DNA of 64,000 nt, taken from assembly GCA_902728285.1 (NCBI GenBank), contig CACVBU010000821.1, positions 108,410 through 172,409 on the forward strand. Reading direction: 5' to 3'. This document shows, one piece after another, positions 1-10,579 of this stretch. This DNA is from Clytia hemisphaerica (lineage: Eukaryota > Cnidaria > Hydrozoa > Leptothecata > Clytiidae). The position numbers and the translations under genes are program-made. The notes beneath the pieces are model-generated. The model worked only from the letters and a program-made list of their open reading frames with translations. It did not search any database and was not told where the DNA came from. Position 1 is the first letter of the stretch. Every line of letters starts with the position of its first letter.

Positions 1-201
1 CAACAACCAGAGACTGATAATTCACCGAAAGTGAACAATTTTTCAGGTGAAGGTTATATGTTAGCTAACAATGAGAAAGCACCTGAAAATGTTCGGACCA
101 TTCGACAAACAATTGATTTTGCAACTTTTGGACGCGAGGATAAAACTATTGATGATGAACCCATGGTCGAGCAGAAGGAAAATGAGTCCATGGATACTTG
201 A
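1..201 (+). CDS. C-terminal end of an unidentified protein (partial, 5' truncated by window)
   Basis: Frame 1 is open from the first base to a TGA at 199-201 and encodes 66 residues. The tail is acidic and hydrophilic with no hydrophobic segment, and looks like a disordered C-terminus (it contains RTIRQTIDFATFGRED and ends NESMDT). No family could be recognised. The exon's start lies outside the window, so an intron boundary cannot be seen. The non-repetitive amino-acid composition and the AT-rich non-coding sequence right after the stop make a real terminal exon likely. Confidence 0.55.
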   Translation, partial: QQPETDNSPKVNNFSGEGYMLANNEKAPENVRTIRQTIDFATFGREDKTIDDEPMVEQKENESMDT

Positions 202-527
202 GTAGATTGTGGAAATTTATGTTTGTTTGATATTTTGATATTTTGAAATTATATAATAATTTATGATGAAGTAGTTAGGGTACTATTATCTTTGCTACTT
301 TTTAGTTCAAACAAGACTATCTGATATTCTTCTGCCTAATCATTGTAATCAATGTAAAAGTAATTTTGCACCTTCCACCCACTGTGTACTGAATACAATT
401 TTTCTACAAAGTACTTTTCATTCTAATTTGTTCAATTCATTGTTTTCTTTTTGTAAATAGTTATTTGAAATAGTTTCGTTCACAGATCTCTATAACATTA
501 TAATGAAAAAGGATCTTGAATTGTTCA
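202..527. other. Intergenic, AT-rich 3' flank
   Basis: AT-rich sequence after the stop of the first gene. No reading frame, RNA gene or clear repeat was seen. It ends at the TTAA that flanks the piggyBac-like element. Confidence 0.5.
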
Positions 528-531
528 TTAA

Positions 532-1999
532 CCTTTTCAGCCCGGCAGACGTGTATACACGTCGAGCATACGTTCCGGCAGACGTGTATACACGTCTTTT
601 TGACATAGTGATCTTCTAAGCTATATTTCTCCCATTGGCTTCTTTGCTAGCCGTAGAAGTAAAGAAAAACGGAAAGTAGAGGTTCTAAGCTTTCTTTTGA
701 TATATGGTGATGTAATGTTTTGATCACGTGGTGAGGCAGCAGATTTCATAGAAAAAGTAGAGAAAAACACTGAATCAAGATGGCGACCAAGAAATGGGTT
801 TTTCAAACTTACTGCTAAAGCTCTTGGATTTTTTGACTGGTTTAGGCCACTTTTCTTCATGGAAACATTGTTTTTATAATGGCAAAACATCCAGTAAGTA
901 TATCCTATATTTTTTGTTTTGTTTTTAGCATAAAAATTCCATTTATTTGTCATTTTGACCACTTTTCTCGACAAACCATAGGCGGGTCGACCCAAACTTA
1001 CAGTACTTTTTACTTTTTCTTCAGGTTGGAGCATGGAAAGTTGACAAATCCAATGCAAAAGTGTTTTCTGCAACTCATATATTTCAAAGGAGCACCAAAC
1101 AATTTGAAAAGCCTGGATTTATGTTGAATTGCACTACTTCTTTCACTCCTCTCCAAGCACCAGCGACGGTCGATCGATCCCCGAAATTCTTGGCTCATAA
1201 CGATGTCCTGATTACAGCTTATATGGATCAAAATGATAGCAGGAACCACATAACAGCCACATGAAATTATTATGATGACATTTAGCATCCCTTATGGTCA
1301 AAAGAGACCAGATTTGATAGCAATGAGTTTGCCTCAAAAGGCTTACGGTTTTTGGAAACTTTGCAACTGTCGCCGACTATGCCATCTAGTTTCACGGTAG
1401 CCGATACCCTTCAAAAGCTTCAGGAGCTAAGAATACTGACTGAAAGTGTTGCTTAGATAGTTGGGAAATACTTTTACACCATTTTTGATGTTGTAGCTGC
1501 TTCTAGAAACAGATTATCATCAAAATACTTCAAAATTGTATGTATTGGATTTTTTTAGCCGAAAATCGTGATTTTTGGCAAAAGTGACCGATATTTGGGC
1601 GGCTGGTGTGACACATACAGATTTTTCTGGATGCTGATTTTTGGTATATTACTTCAAAATGATGTATAGATTGATAAATAGCCAAAGACAGATTTTTTAA
1701 TTAACTTCCCCCCACTTTTTTTTGCTCTAGAAGTGAAAAATGCAGAAAAAGTGACATTACCGCAAAACGTGAAAAAAACTGTGGTTTACGTGATGCTACC
1801 ATTTTTGTTGGAATATTCTATTTGGATTGGTACCTGGTCTAAAAGTTGTAGAATTTAGTTAGCTTTTCAGGGATACCTTACTTTTTTTCTAAAGATTCCT
1901 AGTTCTTGAGTTATGATAAAATAACTGAACATGTCTATTTTCTGAAAAAATGTTGCGCGCTGACAGTGTGAAAATTTAAAAAGTTGCGCGCTGGAAAGG
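532..1999. mobile_element. Non-autonomous piggyBac-like DNA transposon (about 1.47 kb)
   Basis: The element is bounded on both sides by TTAA (528-531 and 2000-2003), the target-site duplication typical of piggyBac. Just inside are matching inverted ends: CCTTTTCAGC on the left and, read on the other strand, CCTTTCCAGC on the right. The left end carries two copies of the perfect palindrome GACGTGTATACACGTC (548-563 and 581-596). The right end carries two direct GTTGCGCGCTG copies (about 1952-1992). No piggyBac transposase was recognisable in any frame; the inner open frames are short and do not resemble it. The element is therefore called a non-autonomous derivative. The superfamily assignment rests on TTAA and end structure only. 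Confidence 0.65.
548..596. repeat. Tandem pair of 16-bp perfect palindromes
   Basis: GACGTGTATACACGTC occurs at 548-563 and again at 581-596, each preceded by CCGGCA. Each copy equals its own reverse complement. They lie 16 bases inside the left end of the piggyBac-like element, where subterminal transposase-binding repeats would be expected. Confidence 0.85.
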
Positions 2000-2003
2000 T
2001 TAA

Positions 2004-2608
2004 GCATTATAAGTTTCATCAATTCAAATTTATAATTATACCTTAATTTATTTTTAAATCTATTGGTATTTTATATATTGGTTAATTTTTTTTTGTTACA
2101 AAATAAGTAAAAGAGTGATTTTTTTGTTCTGCTTTGTTCATTCTATTCATACTTTTACGTTTAAAACGTTTCTAGACATAGTTCTCAACTTCAGCTGAGT
2201 TATGTAGAATCTCAGAATGTTTGTTTGTATGTTGTCTGCAAACTTTGGCGGAATAATTTGTTTGCGGAGCTGAAATTTGGCACACAGCTTCCTTGGGAGA
2301 TTGGGGCAATTTTTTCATCTTTTTAAAATTTGGATTCTTTTCGTTCACGTTTCTTCACGTTACAGTTTTTCGACACGTTTCAGACATTATTTTCCCAAAA
2401 AACTCGGAAAATTAATATTTCATTTCTTTTTCCCTCAAACACTTTCTTGAGAAAATGCGGTACATATTTTTTTTGAAAAATTTATACCCCTCAACATTTT
2501 GATATGTTCATGTTTTCATTATCTTTCATTTTTCGTTAGATTAAAAAAAACAATTTGAAAAAAAAATGAAAGAATAATTGCTATGGTGATGAGCAGTATT
2601 GGTGGAGG
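2004..2608. other. Intergenic upstream of MBTPS2
   Basis: AT-rich sequence between the piggyBac-like element and the MBTPS2 start codon. No coding frame was supported. The stretch from about 2165 to 2330 is less AT-rich and may be an old dispersed repeat. No clear TATA box was seen. Confidence 0.4.
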
Positions 2609-5600
2609 ATGTTGGTCACAGACACTGGTTTACTCTTCGTTATCACTTTTTGGATTTGTCTCTTTTTCATAAACTTATTGTTAAAGGTTTGTAAACACAT
2701 TTGCTGTCCTCTCTATCTTATAGAGGTCTTCAAAGGTTTGGCAAGATTTAACGTCGTGGGAAATCAGCTATTTTAAGAAGGTGAAAACCTCTATAATTCG
2801 ATACTGCCCAGTCTTTAAAAATTTTCAACAGATGTCATTCTTATCCATATCGAGAAAGAGAGTGTATGATTTTCACATTGAAATTTGGCGACCAGCTCTA
2901 TTACAGTCTCATGGTCACCCTATTTATTACGAAGGTCTGTTCCATTCGAACATTTCTTTTGAACAATTTCCATCAATAATCTTCTATACTAAATGAGTTT
3001 ATGAAAAATGTCTGTAACGCTAGCCCAGTAACATATTAAAGTTTCTAAAATTTGAACGCCGCGGCTGGAAAACCTATCCTCCTTCGATACAAAAAGTCTC
3101 GCGCTAAGTTTGACAAGCGTAGAAAACTCGGATTAGAGAAGACTCTACACTGCTATTTGTAAACGAAAAAAGTTCTGACGTCAATTTCATGAAAAAGTAC
3201 TGCGACGTCACAAAGTTTCAAATAAAAAGGTGTGGCATTTTTGTTGCACGATTTCGAATTATTTTATATCAACACACGCAACAAAATCCAACATTGTTGT
3301 TTGATGATTAAACTTCGTCTAACATTATTTAAAAAGGTTTCAATGTTGGTTGCATTGCATATGCGCCGGTCTTAAGCTGTCCGCATGTGAAGCCAACAAA
3401 CGGGAAAACCTTCAGTGCTCAATCGCAAAGCGCGAGCCTCTCCTTCACAAAGGCTTTTTCTTTCCTAGAAGCAACCCTCTCACCACCTCAGACACCTTTG
3501 GGCGTCTGCAACGACGGGTACCCTCGATAATTTTGACAGGGTCACTATGGCATTTCATTGAACACAAACTTCCGTTATCTTAAAAAGACATATCATCGAG
3601 GCTTACAGACACAAAATTTTGACTAATGTAGAAAGTTTAGAAGTATAACTTTTATTATTGTATTCGGCATTTTAAGCCAAAACGATGTCAGGAATTAAAC
3701 CACATTATAGTATTTTAAAAGCTTTTGATGTGCAAGCAAAACCGTTAACCGGCGTTTGCGACGACGGGAACCGTCTAGTCTTTACTATTGATTTTGTCGT
3801 ATATATTTTTTCTTTGGATTGATTTGCTAGTTTTGGGTTCAGTTGTGAAACATTTTCTTTTGGAAAGGTAGGTTTTGGCCTTTATGGACAGCTCTGTATT
3901 GCTTTCTCATGTGGTTTAAGCAAATGAGGTCATTATTACAAATAATAGGCTTCGTGGTGAAAGATTGAAAATTGTTTATGACTAAACCTTATGCAATTTT
4001 TCTTTAGAGTTCTCAACGTTATGGATTCTTGTACACTGAGACCTTGGTATCCTTTGGTGTAACATTCTCATTATGCCAGATCCGTTGGCAAACATCCCTC
4101 TTCAATAAACTATTCAGCAAGATCGGCCGGTACAACCCAAAACTGTCGCTACTATGGTTTACACTTGGAGCTGTATTTGCCGTCATTTCTATGGTCTCGT
4201 CTGTGGTCATTTTGACGTTGATGCTGTATCGATCTGTCAAAGATACCAAAGCTGATAAACTTCTTCAACCGGTGGTAAGATGAGATTCATTTGATGAATG
4301 TGCTTTCTCCTTCGGTGATAAGAATAGCGACGGAGACGGTTAGCTTCTGTTTTGTCTAGATCCTGATCAACTGAGGACGACGGTAACTAAGCACTTTTAC
4401 CGTCCTCTATTTTGCTATTGTTCCAAATCGCTTCAGCTACTCCGCTGTCTTCAAAACTGCAAATATATAAACTCGGTAATATGGACGCGATAGTAAGGAA
4501 TGAAGATGACTTGAACAGCAAAACAAAATTTTACAATGACAACTACTATTTTGCAACTGTGATTGATTTCTTTTCAATTCTGAATCGTCATCACTGAAAA
4601 TCTCTTTATTTTCAGATGCCGGGAATGAATCTTCCATGGAATCAAGTAGCCTATTATTTGACGACTCTCATCATCTCTGGAACTTTTCATGAAGTAGGAC
4701 ACGCCATCGCTGCAGTCAGGTATTATTCTCAAAACCAGTCAGTTGGTTTATTGAGTTCTATGTGTGATAAAGTCCATCTCTTTTCTAAATAAGCTGGTCA
4801 CGTGTACAAAGCACACTCTTCTCGGACACATTAACAAACTGAAAAATTAATAGAAAAATTAATAGAAAAATATATCAGACTTACAATATAACATATTAAA
4901 GGTTTTCTTTTTGCATAACTCTTCCCGTTTCATATCAGACACATGTTTCATATCAGAACAGTGTCTGCCTATTGTTATACTGTGCTGATAAGCAAAAAAA
5001 AGAGTTTCGGTTTTCCTCTTTCTGACCAAGCTTGCTCCGCATCCGTGTCAATTTAATATTAAAAAGCTTGTAAAAATCTAAACTGATGAGTAAGCAAACA
5101 AAAAACCTTTAACTTTTAACTATAAATTTGGAAGTAAGAGTGCTGATGCTTCCTAAATATTGATTTTGCTTGAGATATCTTGTCAGTTGTATTCTTGAAA
5201 CTGGTATACTTTTATGTGTTTCGAAAAAAGTGTCTATACGAGATGGAGATGTATGTTATCACTTCCATTATTTTGTTAGTGTTAACTCTTCACGTTAGTT
5301 TATTTTGAAGAAAGGAAGATAACATTAATTCTTTTTCTTCATATAGAGAGAACGTGCGAGTATTGAGTTTCGGAGTATTCGTTCTATTCATGTACCCAGG
5401 AGCGTTTGTCGAGTTACACACGGATCAACTCGACATTATTACACCCTTTCGAAGACTGAGGATTTTTTCAGCGGGTGTGTGGCACAACTTTATTCTAGCG
5501 GTTGTAGCGTACATACTTTCTACTAGCCTGCCGATGTGGCTGTCTCCTCTCTACACAATGGGTGACGGTGTTTTGGTAACTCACGTTGCTCAGCAATCAT

Positions 5601-6418
5601 CAATTGTCAACCGACTACCAGTCGGTGACGTCATAACTTATATCAATAATTGTCCGGTGCGAAAGACCGAAGACTGGTACCTCTGTTTACAAAAGATACA
5701 AACAAATCCAGTGGATGGATATTGTGGACCATCCAGCTATACTAAAACACACAACATGTCACTACCCACGCTAGTAGAAAACTTTGGGGAACCTGATTGT
5801 TGTAATGATACAAGTGCGTATCGATTTTGTTTTTGGTATAAGCGACACCCGAAAGCAATGTCTTTAAGTCAAAAACTTTTCAATGCCAATATATTAGTTC
5901 GTACCTCTTTAGAATATAATTCCAAATTCACGGAACATGCTTGTTTACCAGCGCGTCATATTTTATCGGGGAAAATGTGCAAGACGAATTTAGATTGCGC
6001 TTTGAAGAATGCTACGGAGTTCAGTTTATGTCACATACCGTTAACAAAAAACACGACAAGGGTGATACGAATCGGTCATAAGAAAGGGCAGGAAGTTTTA
6101 TTTGTTGGTGAGCCCAGAGAGCTGAGTTCCACAATCATGCTCTCGGACTACATACCAATTTATAATACACCGCTTCTGAATCTACCGAAACACATTGAAA
6201 GTATGTGTTTGTATTTAATATCCATTTCAGCAGCTTTGGCACTTTTGAACATGGTACCTTGTTTTTATCTGGATGGTCACCACACTTTGGAGATTCTTCT
6301 GGAGATACTGTTACCTCACCAGCATAAATTAAGATTGCAGATTCAAACGGTGATTTTGATGCTTGGATCTTCATTGTTGTTGGTGAATGTACTTATTGCC
6401 TTATCCACTTTATTCTAG
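2609..6418 (+). CDS. MBTPS2: Membrane-bound transcription factor site-2 protease
   Basis: Intramembrane zinc metalloprotease that releases SREBP and ATF6 transcription factors in the Golgi after site-1 cleavage (family knowledge). Exons: 2609-2686, 4008-4274, 4616-4719, 5347-6418. All junctions have GT-AG borders and matching phases, giving 506 residues, close to the usual ~520. The first exon holds the N-terminal membrane segment, and exon 2 holds the conserved IRWQT motif and a second membrane segment. The zinc site HEVGH is at residues 140-144, and the third zinc ligand motif LDG is at 458-460 within VPCFYLDGHH. Between them lie the conserved YPGAFVEL and GVWHNF segments, a PDZ-like region and a Cys-rich luminal part. 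All catalytic residues are present. The poly-Ser stretch seen in some vertebrate copies is absent. Intron 2 carries a dispersed repeat. Confidence 0.95.
4326..4487. repeat. Dispersed repeat, family 1 (copy in MBTPS2 intron 2)
   Basis: About 160 bp starting GCGACGGAGACGG and ending AAACTCGGTAAT. It aligns along its length with 46848-47005, sharing GATCCTGA, CTGAGGACGACGGTAA, CTTTTACCGTCCTC and AAATCGCTTCAG. Type unknown; possibly a short SINE-like or MITE-like unit. Confidence 0.75.
4885..4995. repeat. Dispersed repeat, family 2 (copy in MBTPS2 intron 3)
   Basis: About 100 bp sharing CCGTTTCATATCAGACACAT, TTTCATATCAG and GCCTATTGTT-like words with the reverse strand of about 25285-25400. The two copies are in opposite orientation. 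Confidence 0.65.
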
Positions 6419-7129
6419 TTTTGAGATTATGATGTTTAAACGGTTTTTAGCAGTTGAAACGGGGATACTTTTTATTGTGACACTCTCGTCATTTTTTTAT
6501 CGACACAAATTTTTAATTTTAGATTTAGAATATTGAAAACATCGCTTGAGTTACAATTTTTCACAAGTTATAGTTATATAATTTTAAATAGTTACGCGGA
6601 GAATCATTTCACCATGTTTAATTTTTTTTAGAATTTCGTTTTATCTTTAATTGTACATAAGATTTTTGGTATTTTTACATCAAATAGCTCGAAAAACACT
6701 GTAAATATGGAAATATTGGTCAGGATAATTTCAAAAAACCTTTGCTTTGCTGCTTCGGATTGTCTCTTTAAGCAGTTTTAAAGCTTTGGTAACCTCTGTT
6801 TCAGCAACTTTCTTTGCCCTAATATTGTTTCCTTGCCCACGATCATCATTTGATAAAAATGGCCTGATCGTTTGATATGATACACATTCATTATCAAGAA
6901 ACAGAGAACTAACTTACAATTGCTACAGATGGTGTTTCTACACAAGCTTTCGCAATCTCCAGGCAAATTAGTGAATTGTAGATTTTTAGCTTGTTCTTTA
7001 TTTCTCGATATTTCGCTCGAATATTCTTGTGCACTTTGTGATTCTATTTATTTCACTGCCCACATTCATTGTAACTCTATTTTTCGTTACAGTAATAAAA
7101 ATACAACATAAACAAAAAAATAAACAAGA
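6419..7129. other. Intergenic between MBTPS2 and RWDD1
   Basis: AT-rich, holding the MBTPS2 3' untranslated region and the RWDD1 promoter. No supported coding frame or repeat was seen. Confidence 0.45.
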
Positions 7130-9219
7130 ATGGATTACAAGGAAGAACAAATTGGAGAAATTGAAGCTTTAGAGGCTATTTATTCGGAAGAACTCGATAG
7201 TAAGCCTTTTTTCTCACGTTATCCTACATTAGCTACAACAAAAACTACATTCAAAGTGAAAAACCCATTCAATTTATTTTGGGGATTGAATATTTTTTGA
7301 CTGAACAATACTCCATCTAAACCATTCTCAACTAATGAGTTTTCAGGGTTTTTCTTTATTTGAAAATGTGTTGCATTTTTCTAGACACACTGTATAGTCA
7401 ACGCTTTCTAATTCGAACCTCCGTTCCTAAAATTATTTTGTAACGCACTGTTACGAAGAGCTCACCGTAATTTGTATCCTTTTACTGTTGTTTTTTTCCT
7501 CCCACAGTAATATCTGACGACCCGCACACGTTGGATGTGTTTGTTTGTGGTTCCAATGAAGAAACGAATGATGATACAAAAGTCACAGGTACCGTTTCAT
7601 CAAGCAACTGACCTTTATATACCCTAGACCAAGCTATATCCGCCATCTTTGATTGGAGTATATTGAAAAGTGGTACCCTAATGCTAATGGTAGCACTACT
7701 CAATGTGAATCAATTTATAATTCGATGAAATTGATGAATCATTTTTTCACCCAAATTGAATAGTTCTACGTTCTACTATTAGGGTGCCACTTTAACAAAA
7801 CTCCGATGAAAGATTTTGCTTTGCCGGTATCGAGAAACTTTGTCCAGGCTACAAAAAGCTCAGTGGTTTTAACCTTTAGGAGAAGATTTCTCCCTTAGTG
7901 ATACCTAACTAGCTGTCAATTAAATTGGTCGCAATAAAAAGCCTGTTTATTAGATTTCAAAGGTCGTAGTGATGGCAAAAATAGCTGCAAAGATATTTGT
8001 AATTAGCTAGAATATCCTTTAGAGATTTCGTCCTCCGAAAGAGGAGCCTCCGAGCCGACTCCGTCTGTGGTCACAAGCCTCACTTACTAGACACGACGGA
8101 GGTGGCTCACATCACTGAATACAATAAAATTTTCGTTTTCCATTCTTCAGTGTCAGCAACGATACGATTCACCATGGTGGAGACTTACCCTGACGCTTCT
8201 CCCTTGATGGAAATCATGGAAAATACAGACAATCTAACGGAAGAACTTTCAGAAGCTCTCATTGCTCGTCTAGAAGAAGAGGTAAAATGGTTTTTACTAA
8301 TTCTTCCAATATTAAAATCTAGATTGGCCTGTCTTTGTATTAGTTTTAATTTTCCTTTGAGTTATTCATTCGGTTAAGTTTTTTAAATGTGATTTGAATT
8401 CTGCATACACTAGAAGTTCGAGTGAATTATAAAGCTAAAGTAAATTACACCAGCCGAAATTGTACTGAAACTGAAATTACGCACATCATTTTTCAGGCTA
8501 CAGAAAATTTGGGTTGTGTGATGATTTTCACCCTGGTATCGGCTGCACAAGATTATATGTTACAACTGGTTGAAGATATCAAAAATGGGATAGAAGAAGA
8601 GAAAAAGAGGAAAAGGGAAGAAGAACTCAGACTTGAAGAACTTAAAGTAAATATATTTTCCATTTTGGCTTTCTTTGGTTGAGTTTACTTTGGTGTGCCA
8701 TGTTTTATATTTGGAAAGGTCTTAGGAACAAAAACGACTCCTGAATTGATTTTGAAGGAAATATTTCTATCCTTCTTTCTTTTCTTTTTTTCCTCCTCTT
8801 TTGTGAGAAATGATCGGCTTACCTATCTCAAGATCCTTCGAGAGAAATTGTTCGTGGAAAGCTTTCGCCGCTTACTGAAAATATTTTACATATTTTATTG
8901 TACTTGATAAGATTTTCATTTCATATTTTCTTCTCTCATTCAGTACAAAGGTACACCTGTTACACTGGAGAACTTCTTGGCTTGGAAAGTTCGCTTTGAT
9001 GAAGAAATGATTGCTTGTGGGCGTCGTAAAATAACCGTCAAAGAAATTAAAAAAGATAAATTGACTGGAAAACAGTTATTTGAAAGAGACTCAACCTTAA
9101 ATGAATCGGACATTAAATTTTTAACGGACACGAGTTCAGTCAAAGTTGACGAATCATTATTTCAAGACCTTGAAGACTTGGATCTTGATGATGAATTATT
9201 AGAATTAGAAGATGAATGA
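7130..9219 (+). CDS. RWDD1: RWD domain-containing protein 1
   Basis: Small cytosolic protein of the GIR2/RWDD1 family. Relatives bind the GTPase DRG2 and the Gcn1-type translation regulator and are linked to ribosome-associated control (family knowledge). Exons: 7130-7199, 7508-7588, 8151-8281, 8497-8646, 8944-9219. Phases all match, giving 235 residues against about 243 in vertebrates. The RWD domain fills roughly residues 1-115: it starts with EEQIGEIEALEAIYSEEL, has the conserved YPDASPL turn and continues with ENLGCVMIFTLVSAAQ. A charged helix (EEEKKRKREEELRLEEL) follows, then the C-terminal LTGKQLFE and VDESLFQD motifs typical of the family. The ATG at 7130 sits at the start of the conserved N-terminus. 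AATAAA signals occur at about 9235 and 9244, just after the stop. Confidence 0.95.
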
Positions 9220-10579
9220 ATGGATAAATAAATGAATAAATGAATAAAAAGGGAAATTTTTATATTTTAGGTGATAATCTTCAAATTGTGTTTGTAACCT
9301 GATGTCATTCACAGGCCTCTTAGAGTCTTATTACGGGCTTACACCCAACCTTCTTTTGCGAGAAAATTAGGCTCTGCGTCTCAATTTTACTCGGAGAATC
9401 TTCAGTTGGCTTCAGTTTCTCATTTTCTTTATTTTCATATTGATTATATACAAAATAGATATTTATTTTTTACTTGGAATAAATTTTATTACTTTCTTTC
9501 AAAAACTTTCTTGGTGACAGGGACATTATTATCATCATTATTGTGATAATAGATCATACTTAATAGATATTAGAATTGAATTGCAGAAAAATGTAAAGTT
9601 CTTAGAAATTGCATTTTCCAAAGTTGAGTTAAGGATCCTCAAAAAGTCCCTGTTGCGGACGGGACAAAAAGTTTTTCACTCATAGCAAGTACATGTAAAG
9701 TCAAGAAAAAGAATACTGCTGCAAAAAGCATGGTTTATTGGCTTGATACAGTTAGAACATTGAAGTTGTCTCAAAAAATGAGAAATTAAGACTTCTGTGC
9801 CGTTGCGGACGGGACAAATTTTTGGACCGTATTAGTTTTTACCAGTTAAAAAATTCAGAATATATTATTGAAAGGCAATAAATGGCTTTAACGGAAGAAA
9901 CCATTTAGTATGTCACAACAAAACAAACATGGCTCGCACCCCCCCCCCCCCGCCTGAGCGGTGGGGAGCTACACTTAAAATTTGCCATATAAGAGGTGGG
10001 AGCTGCTTGTTTTTCCCGACAGGCGGGGGAGCTCTATCTTGGGGGGGGGACCTGCATTAGTTTATGTAACTCTGGGGGCTAAATAACACTTCCTAAATAT
10101 TTTTCTTTACTGTTGGTTTTTAATTTTTCTAAACCTTTATGTTTTCATGCAAAGTGTGATCTGATCCTTAAAATGCAAAAATGAAGACATTCTATTGCAT
10201 TCTCTAAAAGTGCACACACATGTAAATAGAGCTTTGTGAATGCCATAAAATTTTTCCTATACTGGGCCTAAATTTGGCGGGGGGACCTAGAACCCCAGTC
10301 GGAGCCATGACAAAAATGGGGGTTCTCTAGTTCCCAGGTCTTGACTTGAAAGTATAAATGGTGCTTTTATTGCGGACGGGACATTGTATGATTTTTCTGC
10401 AATTCACCCAAATATCTATCTTAGCCTATCTAAGACCTTTCCTCGTTTTAAGGCTTTCGCAACTATATGTCATTTATCCCATTCTTGGTTTGGTTTCAAC
10501 TACTAACATACACGCCATGTTTCTAAATACATTAGAGTAACAAAAACATTTTTCATGTTGAACATATTTTTATTTCGTT
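9220..10579. other. Intergenic with C/G runs and a repeated TTGCGGACGGGAC word
   Basis: Non-coding region between two convergent genes. It holds three copies of TTGCGGACGGGACA (about 9652, 9802 and 10370), a run of C at about 9939-9951 and a G run near 10041. No gene was recognised. A TTTATT (AATAAA on the minus strand) at 10569-10574 lies directly after the stop codon of the minus-strand protease. Confidence 0.5.

Noticed and set aside
621-1288. Open frames on both strands inside the piggyBac-like element
   Set aside because: No resemblance to a DDE transposase or any known domain; lengths are within chance for this sequence.
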